Shown one piece after another: positions 59,034-64,000 of a stretch of 64,000 nt of DNA. Source of the stretch: Enterobacter hormaechei subsp. hoffmannii (GTDB taxonomy: Bacteria > Pseudomonadota > Gammaproteobacteria > Enterobacterales > Enterobacteriaceae); NCBI RefSeq assembly GCF_001729745.1, contig NZ_CP017186.1:3596001-3660000 (forward strand). Direction: 5' to 3'. The notes beneath the pieces are model-generated. The model had not been told where the DNA came from. It made no database searches and worked only from the letters and a program-made list of their open reading frames with translations. The number at the start of each line of letters is the position of its first letter. Positions within the stretch are counted from its first letter, which is position 1. The translations under genes and the position numbers were made by a program.

Positions 59034-59264
59034 TTATTTTAGGCGGTACTTCAGCGCACCGCTCGGGCAGGTATCAATTACGCGCGCAACAGTTTCTGTA
59101 TCCACTTCATCCGGTGCAATCCAGGGTTTACGCTTCAGGTCGAACAGCGCCGCGCTGCCGCGTACGCAGTTGCCCGAGTGTTTGCAGATCCCTGTGTTGA
59201 AGTAGACATCGATTTTCTCACCGGTATAGGCCCGGTACCCTGCATCCAGTAGCTCCTGATCCAT
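59034..59264 (-). CDS. yjdI: YjdI, small iron-sulfur-type (Cys-rich) protein
   Basis: 76 residues from the ATG preceded by GAGG. Four cysteines (three visible as CKHSGNC and CPSGAL) belong to the DUF1271 divergent 4Fe-4S mono-cluster family. The motif order C-x5-C...C-P resembles a ferredoxin, so a cluster is likely but untested. In E. coli K-12 the yjdI-yjdJ pair lies elsewhere in the chromosome. Confidence 0.9.
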   Translation of the reverse strand: MDQELLDAGYRAYTGEKIDVYFNTGICKHSGNCVRGSAALFDLKRKPWIAPDEVDTETVARVIDTCPSGALKYRLK

Positions 59265-59716
59265 GACATTGCCTCTGTAATTATTGTGGTGACAAATGCA
59301 GCATACCCTCACCCGATCCGCCTGACCACGTCAAAAACGACGATCGGATACACTGTTTCGGCTCGTTATTTTACTTTTCGCTTAAGACTATTCCGATTAT
59401 AAAGACTCAGGTCGGCAAGATATATTTTTGCGCTACGTCAATTCTTGTAATCATTTCCGCCGCGTTCATATTAAGATTATTAGCTAAGCGGAATCCTAAC
59501 GACACAAGTTATTTCCCCCTAAGCAATGGATTTACTTCCGATTTTCAAAAATCGTAACGAAGCGGTATTTTCACCGCATCTCTGGAAATGGCGCAAAACA
59601 ACCCAGACAGGAAATTTGACTCTTCTCACATAACGACTAATGTTAATTTCTGAACGACAACTGATACGAATTACTTATCGTATCACCTGACATAAACGCA
59701 ACATGAGGGTTGATAT
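59265..59716. other. Gene-free AT-rich region upstream of yciG
   Basis: 452 bases with no convincing gene. A 7-base inverted repeat GATACGA-N8-TCGTATC at 59663-59684 ends 32 bases before the yciG start, and a palindrome CGATTTT-CA-AAAATCG lies at 59539-59554. No clear -10/-35 could be assigned. In Salmonella the yciGFE-katN operon is RpoS dependent, so a stationary-phase promoter is expected here. Confidence 0.5.
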
Positions 59717-59905
59717 ATGGCAGAGCAACATCGTGGTGGTTCCGGTAATTTCGCGCAAGACCGTGAAAAAGCATCAGAAGCTGGACGTAAAGGCGGCCAG
59801 CACAGCGGCGGTAATTTCAAAAACGATCCGCAACGCGCATCTGAAGCGGGTAAGAAAGGGGGACAGAACAGTCACGGCGGGGGCCGTAAATCTGATAACT
59901 CCTGA
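59717..59905 (+). CDS. yciG: YciG/YmdF-type KGG stress protein
   Basis: 62 residues, almost all polar. Two copies of the con-10/KGG repeat: NFAQDREKASEAGRKGGQH and NFKNDPQRASEAGKKGGQN. It is a small intrinsically disordered general stress protein, close to E. coli YmdF and YciG. First gene of the stress operon. An overlapping frame in another phase (59703-59915) lacks these repeats and is not used. Confidence 0.92.
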   Translation: MAEQHRGGSGNFAQDREKASEAGRKGGQHSGGNFKNDPQRASEAGKKGGQNSHGGGRKSDNS

Positions 59906-59995
59906 TCTTATTTAAAGCTCTTATAAATATACCGAGAGCATGCTGCGGGCCTGTCGGCTCGCAGTACCTTCCCTTTATTTCACTGGAGCGAATAT

Positions 59996-60493
59996 ATGAA
60001 TATGAAAACTGTTGAAGATGTATTTATTCACCTGTTATCCGATACCTACAGCGCTGAGAAGCAGCTGACCCGCGCGCTAAGCAAGTTAGCCCGTGCCGCA
60101 TCAAGCGAGAAGCTGAGCGCTGCCTTCACGGCTCACCTTGAGGAGACGCAGGGACAGATCGAACGTATCGATCAGATTATTGAGCAGGAATCCGGCCTCA
60201 AGCTGAAGCGCATGAAATGCGTTGCAATGGAAGGCTTAATTGAAGAAGCCAACGAAGTTATTGAGAGCACTGAGAAAAACGAAGTGCGTGACGCTGCATT
60301 AATTGCCGCCGCACAGAAAGTCGAGCACTACGAAATTGCCAGCTACGGCACCCTGGCCACCCTGGCTGAACAATTAGGCTATAAAAAAGCCGTTAAACTT
60401 CTTGCAGAAACACTGGAAGAAGAAAAAGAAACCGATCTCAAATTAACCGATCTGGCTGTCGGCAATATTAATCAAAAAGCCCAGAAAGGATAA
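59996..60493 (+). CDS. yciF: YciF, ferritin-like stress protein
   Basis: 165 residues of the DUF892 ferritin-like four-helix family. Helices carry glutamates and a histidine in the spaced pattern ETQGQIERI and KVEHYEIASYGTLA that resembles a di-metal site. The ATG at 59996 has GGAG seven bases upstream (a second ATG lies two codons on). It is the second gene of the yciGFE-katN operon. Confidence 0.93.
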   Translation: MNMKTVEDVFIHLLSDTYSAEKQLTRALSKLARAASSEKLSAAFTAHLEETQGQIERIDQIIEQESGLKLKRMKCVAMEGLIEEANEVIESTEKNEVRDAALIAAAQKVEHYEIASYGTLATLAEQLGYKKAVKLLAETLEEEKETDLKLTDLAVGNINQKAQKG

Positions 60494-60555
60494 ATAAAAA
60501 TTTGATGAGCATCAGCACCAACAATTAACCAGAAAATAAATCACAGGAGTTAATT

Positions 60556-61062
60556 ATGAATCATGTAGAACACTACCATGATTGGCTACGCGATGCCCAT
60601 GCGATGGAAAAGCAAGCCGAATCCATGCTGGAATCAATGGCCAGCCGTATTGATAATTATCCCGACTTACGTGCACGAATTGAACAACACGTTAATGAAA
60701 CTAAACATCAAATTACCGTGCTGGAAGAAATTCTCGACCGCAATAATATTTCCCGTTCGGTCATAAAAGATTCCATGAGCAAAATGGCGGCGCTCGGCCA
60801 GTCCATTGGCGGCATGTTCCCTTCCGACGAAATTGTTAAAGGCTCCATCAGCGGCTACGTTTTTGAGCAGTTTGAAATTGCCTGCTACACCTCTCTGCTG
60901 GCCGCGGCCAAACAAGCGGGCGATACCGCCTCCATTCCAGCCATTGAATCCATTTTGGAAGAAGAGCGCCAGATGGCGGACTGGCTGATTCAACATATTC
61001 CACAGACGACGGAACAGTTCCTGCTGCGCTCCGACGCGGACGGCGTTGAAGCGAAAAAATAA
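60556..61062 (+). CDS. yciE: YciE, ferritin-like stress protein
   Basis: 168 residues, DUF892-like paralogue of YciF. Helical motifs EKQAESMLESMASRI, VNETKHQITVLEEIL and FEQFEIACYTSLLAAA contain the acidic/His positions of the family. SD is CAGGAG. It lies 62 bases after yciF and 17 before katN. Confidence 0.93.
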   Translation: MNHVEHYHDWLRDAHAMEKQAESMLESMASRIDNYPDLRARIEQHVNETKHQITVLEEILDRNNISRSVIKDSMSKMAALGQSIGGMFPSDEIVKGSISGYVFEQFEIACYTSLLAAAKQAGDTASIPAIESILEEERQMADWLIQHIPQTTEQFLLRSDADGVEAKK

Positions 61063-61079
61063 CGGAAGAGGGAGAATAT

Positions 61080-61952
61080 ATGTTTCGACACGTAAAACAG
61101 CTGCAATACACAGTACGCGTAGCCGAACCGAATCCGGGTCTGGCTAATCTTCTGCTTGAGCAGTTTGGCGGGCCACAGGGCGAACTTGCCGCGGCATGTC
61201 GTTACTTTACGCAAGGATTGAGCGACGACGATCCCGGTCGTAAAGATATGCTGATGGATATCGCGACCGAGGAGTTAAGTCACCTGGAAATTATCGGCAC
61301 CCTGGTGGGTATGCTTAATAAGGGTGCGAAAGGTGAACTGGCGGAAGGCGTTGAAAATGAAGCGGAGCTGTACCGGTCCATGACCGAAAACGGCAACGAC
61401 AGTCATATCACTTCCCTGCTCTACGGGGGCGGTACTCCGCTCACTAACTCCGCAGGCGTACCGTGGACGGCGGCGTACGTGGATACCATTGGCGAACCCA
61501 CCGCGGATCTCCGCTCTAACATTGCGGCCGAGGCGCGCGCCAAAATTATCTACGAACGGCTTATTAACGTAACGGACGATCCAGGTGTTAAAGATGCGCT
61601 GGCGTTTTTAATGACGCGTGAGGCAGCACACCAGCTTTCGTTTGAGAAGGCGCTCCAGTCGATCCGTAACAACTTCCCACCGGGTAAATTGCCGCCAATC
61701 GAAGAGTACACCAACAAGTACTACAATATGTCTGAGGGGGGAGAAGTTCGCGGAAGCTGGAACAGCGATAAGCACTTCGACTACGTGGAATCTCCTCAGC
61801 CAGCGGTCGATGGCGGTGACGGCGGCGCAAGCGTAACGCTCACAACAGAGCAGGCTACGCTGGTCAAAGCAATGTGCGCACGTACGAAATCCGATCCTAA
61901 AGCCGATCCGCTTACCGGTGCCGAGCTTGGCGCGGGTAAGAAAAAACCGTAA
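61080..61952 (+). CDS. katN: Manganese catalase KatN
   Basis: Non-heme catalase that dismutates hydrogen peroxide at a di-manganese site. It has 290 residues (292 in Salmonella). Metal ligands are recognisable: Glu35 in QGELAAACRYF, Glu65 and His68 in ATEELSHLEI, Glu151 in NIAAEARAK, and His184 in TREAAHQLSFEK. SD GGAAGAGGGAG precedes the ATG. It is the end of the stress operon yciG-yciF-yciE-katN. E. coli K-12 has yciGFE but no katN. Confidence 0.94.
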   Translation: MFRHVKQLQYTVRVAEPNPGLANLLLEQFGGPQGELAAACRYFTQGLSDDDPGRKDMLMDIATEELSHLEIIGTLVGMLNKGAKGELAEGVENEAELYRSMTENGNDSHITSLLYGGGTPLTNSAGVPWTAAYVDTIGEPTADLRSNIAAEARAKIIYERLINVTDDPGVKDALAFLMTREAAHQLSFEKALQSIRNNFPPGKLPPIEEYTNKYYNMSEGGEVRGSWNSDKHFDYVESPQPAVDGGDGGASVTLTTEQATLVKAMCARTKSDPKADPLTGAELGAGKKKP

Positions 61953-61959
61953 CCGGTTT

Positions 61960-61986
61960 TGCCAGGCAGCCTGAGGCTGTCTGGCA
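61960..61986 (+). other. Stem-loop between katN and the bd oxidase genes
   Basis: TGCCAGGCAGCC-TGA-GGCTGTCTGGCA, a 12-base-pair imperfect stem without a T tract, 37 bases before the oxidase start. It may stabilise the katN end or lower readthrough; the oxidase could be partly cotranscribed with katN. Confidence 0.6.
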
Positions 61987-62022
61987 ATGCCTTGTGGGCT
62001 ATCAGTTCCAGAGGTACGGAGC

Positions 62023-63426
62023 ATGTTCGAGCTTGATGCGTTTCATCTGGCCAGGATACAGTTCGCCTTTACCGTCTCTTTCCATATTCTCTTTCCGGCA
62101 ATCACCATCGGGCTTGCGAGCTATCTGGTGGTTCTCGAGGGCATGTGGCTTCGCACAAAAAATGATGTCTGGCGCTCGCTTTACCATTTCTGGCTGAAAA
62201 TTTTCGCCGTTAACTTTGGTATGGGCGTGGTTTCCGGGCTGGTAATGGCTTACCAGTTTGGGACTAACTGGAGCGGATTTTCCCAGTTCGCAGGCAGCAT
62301 AACCGGCCCTCTGCTCACTTATGAAGTCTTAACCGCCTTCTTCCTCGAAGCCGGATTCCTGGGCGTGATGTTGTTCGGCTGGAACAAGGTCGGCCCCGGC
62401 CTGCACTTCTTTGCCACCTGCATGGTAGCGCTGGGCACGCTGATGTCCACCTTCTGGATCCTCGCCTCCAACAGCTGGATGCACACCCCGCAGGGCTTCA
62501 GTATTCAGAACGGTCAGGTCATTCCCGAAGACTGGCTGGCCATTATTTTTAACCCCTCATTCCCTTACCGTCTGATCCATATGTCCATCGCCGCCTTCCT
62601 GTGCAGCGCCTTGTTTGTGGGCGCGTCCGGGGCATGGCATCTGCTGCGCGGCAACGACACGCCCGCTATTCGCAAAATGTTCTCCATGGCCATGTGGATG
62701 GCGCTGCTGGTCGCGCCCATCCAGGCAGTCGTTGGGGATATGCACGGCCTGAATACGCTTGAGCATCAGCCTGCCAAAATCGCCGCGATTGAAGGCCACT
62801 GGGAAAATCCGCCCGGCGAGGCTACCCCGCTGCTGCTGTTCGGCGTACCGGATATGGAGGAGGAGCGCACCAAATACGGGCTTGAAATTCCGGCGCTCGG
62901 CAGCCTGATCCTGACGCACAGCCTGGATAAACAGGTCCCGGCGCTGAAAGATTTCCCGAAAGAGGACCGCCCGAACTCGCTCATCGTCTTCTGGTCTTTC
63001 CGCATTATGGTCGGCATGGGGCTGCTGATGATTACGCTTGGTGTGCTGAGCGTCTGGCTGCGCTATCGCCGCCGACTCTATCACTCGCGACCATTCCACT
63101 GGTTTGCCCTGTGCATGGGGCCAGCCGGACTGCTTGCGCTGCTCGCCGGGTGGGTCACCACCGAAGTGGGCCGCCAGCCGTGGGTCGTCTACGGCTATCT
63201 GCGCACGATAGATGCGGTGTCTCTGCACAGCACGTTGCAGATGAGCATCAGCCTGCTGGCTTTTATCGTGGTCTACTGTTCGGTATTTGGCGTGGGTTAT
63301 GTTTATCTCGCCCGGTTGATAAAGAAAGGGCCGCAGCCTGTCGGCACGCTAACGTCTAATACGTCGGGCACCCCTGCCCGTCCGCTGTCCGCCGCCGAGT
63401 CTGTTCCGGAAGAGGAGAAGATCTGA
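62023..63426 (+). CDS. Cytochrome bd-type quinol oxidase subunit I, short Q-loop (CioA-like)
   Basis: 467 residues (the start at 62023 has GGAG), much shorter than E. coli CydA (522) because the quinol loop is short. Haem ligands are recognised: His21 in SFHILFPA, His186 in YRLIHMS and a Met in FRIMVGMG; Glu101 and Glu109 lie in TYEVLTAFFLEAGFLG, and the C-terminal GWVTTEVGRQPW motif is present. Short-loop enzymes (cyanide-insensitive oxidases, AppC- or CbdA-type) keep respiring under low oxygen, cyanide or oxidative stress. It follows the stress operon by 70 bases. E. coli has its bd genes elsewhere. Confidence 0.93.
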   Translation: MFELDAFHLARIQFAFTVSFHILFPAITIGLASYLVVLEGMWLRTKNDVWRSLYHFWLKIFAVNFGMGVVSGLVMAYQFGTNWSGFSQFAGSITGPLLTYEVLTAFFLEAGFLGVMLFGWNKVGPGLHFFATCMVALGTLMSTFWILASNSWMHTPQGFSIQNGQVIPEDWLAIIFNPSFPYRLIHMSIAAFLCSALFVGASGAWHLLRGNDTPAIRKMFSMAMWMALLVAPIQAVVGDMHGLNTLEHQPAKIAAIEGHWENPPGEATPLLLFGVPDMEEERTKYGLEIPALGSLILTHSLDKQVPALKDFPKEDRPNSLIVFWSFRIMVGMGLLMITLGVLSVWLRYRRRLYHSRPFHWFALCMGPAGLLALLAGWVTTEVGRQPWVVYGYLRTIDAVSLHSTLQMSISLLAFIVVYCSVFGVGYVYLARLIKKGPQPVGTLTSNTSGTPARPLSAAESVPEEEKI

Positions 63427-64000
63427 TGGGCGTCGATATCCCGGTCATCTGGTTTGCCATTATTGTCTTCGCCACGCTGATGTACATCATCATGGACGGT
63501 TTCGATCTCGGTATCGGCATGCTGTTCAGCTTTGTGGGCGATGCCAAAGAACGCGACGTGATGGTGAACAGCGTCGCACCGGTCTGGGACGGAAATGAAA
63601 CCTGGCTGGTTCTCGGCGGCGCAGGGTTGTTCGGCGCGTTTCCGCTGGCCTACGCGGTGATTATCGATGCCCTGACCATCCCGCTGACGGCCATGCTGAT
63701 CGGGCTCATATTCCGCGGCGTGGCGTTTGAGTTTCGCTTTAAGGCGACCCCTTCCCACCGCAAATTCTGGGACTACTCCTTTGCAGGCGGTTCCCTGCTG
63801 GCAACCTTCAGCCAGGGGATCGTGGTCGGCGCGATGATCAACGGCTTTGACGTGGAAGGGCGACGCTTTGTGGGCTCCTCGCTGGACTGGTTAACCCCGT
63901 TTAACCTGTTCTGCGGGCTGGGTTTGATTGTCGCCTATACCCTGCTGGCTACCACATGGCTGATCATGAAAAGCGAAGGCGCGCTGCAAAACCGGATGCG
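63426..64000 (+). CDS. Cytochrome bd-type quinol oxidase subunit II (partial)
   Basis: Only the first 191 codons are in the window. The ATG overlaps the subunit I stop as TGATG. It begins MGVDIPVIWFAIIVFATLMY and has the CydB signatures IMDGFDLGIGML and APVWDGNETWLVLGGAGLFG. The rest, and any small CydX-like subunit, lie beyond the right edge. Confidence 0.93.
   Translation, partial: MGVDIPVIWFAIIVFATLMYIIMDGFDLGIGMLFSFVGDAKERDVMVNSVAPVWDGNETWLVLGGAGLFGAFPLAYAVIIDALTIPLTAMLIGLIFRGVAFEFRFKATPSHRKFWDYSFAGGSLLATFSQGIVVGAMINGFDVEGRRFVGSSLDWLTPFNLFCGLGLIVAYTLLATTWLIMKSEGALQNRM

Overview
The window reads as chromosomal DNA of an Enterobacteriaceae member close to Enterobacter, Lelliottia or Leclercia. 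The left half follows the Escherichia coli order almost gene for gene (csdA-csdE-tcdA-mltA-metZWV-amiC-argA-recD-recB-ptrA-recC-ppdCygdBppdBA-thyA-lgt-ptsP-rppH-mutH-ygdR-tas-lplT-aas-omrA/omrB-galR). Protein lengths and catalytic residues match the E. coli proteins closely. I saw no phage, insertion sequence, CRISPR array or rRNA.

Region by region. 1-7.2 kb: cysteine desulfurase pair and tRNA-modification enzyme, lytic transglycosylase, three tandem initiator tRNAs, amidase, and arginine synthesis with two ARG boxes. 7.2-20.7 kb: the recombination locus (RecBCD with protease III embedded) and an operon of minor pseudopilin-like genes. 20.8-25.5 kb: thyA-lgt and ptsP-rppH. 25.5-26.2 kb: a gene-free, AT-rich stretch with DnaA boxes, best read as the DnaA-reactivating site DARS2. 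26.2-33.5 kb: mutH, ygdR (ygdQ is absent), tas, lplT-aas, the small RNAs OmrA and OmrB, and galR.

33.5-38.9 kb is an insertion relative to E. coli between galR and lysA: a family 1 phospho-glycosidase, a lone PTS IIC permease, an ExuR/UxuR-like GntR regulator, an acetyltransferase, and a divergent LacI/AscG-like repressor with a pair of TTGGTATRCCAA operators.

38.9-54.6 kb starts with the E. coli genes lysA, lysR and ygeA, then builds a full uptake-and-processing route for oligogalacturonides (pectin fragments) around the core araE-kduD-kduI. The added genes are the porin kdgM, the ABC transporter togMNAB, the lyase ogl and the isomerase-like kdgF. Sites of the form AATRAAACnnnGTTTYATT, expected for KdgR, lie in front of each pectin transcription unit. 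A FepE/Wzz-like chain-length regulator sits inside the block. A direct tandem array of 58-bp REP-containing units separates ogl from kdgM.

54.6-64 kb: thiolase yqeF, a LysR regulator divergent from a PACE-family efflux pump, amino-acid transporter yqeG, yjdIJ, and the stress operon yciGFE-katN followed closely by a short-Q-loop cytochrome bd oxidase. Its subunit II gene runs off the right edge.

Starts were moved from the longest open frame when a ribosome-binding site and family length supported it. Homology assignments rest on recognition of the proteins, not on a database search.
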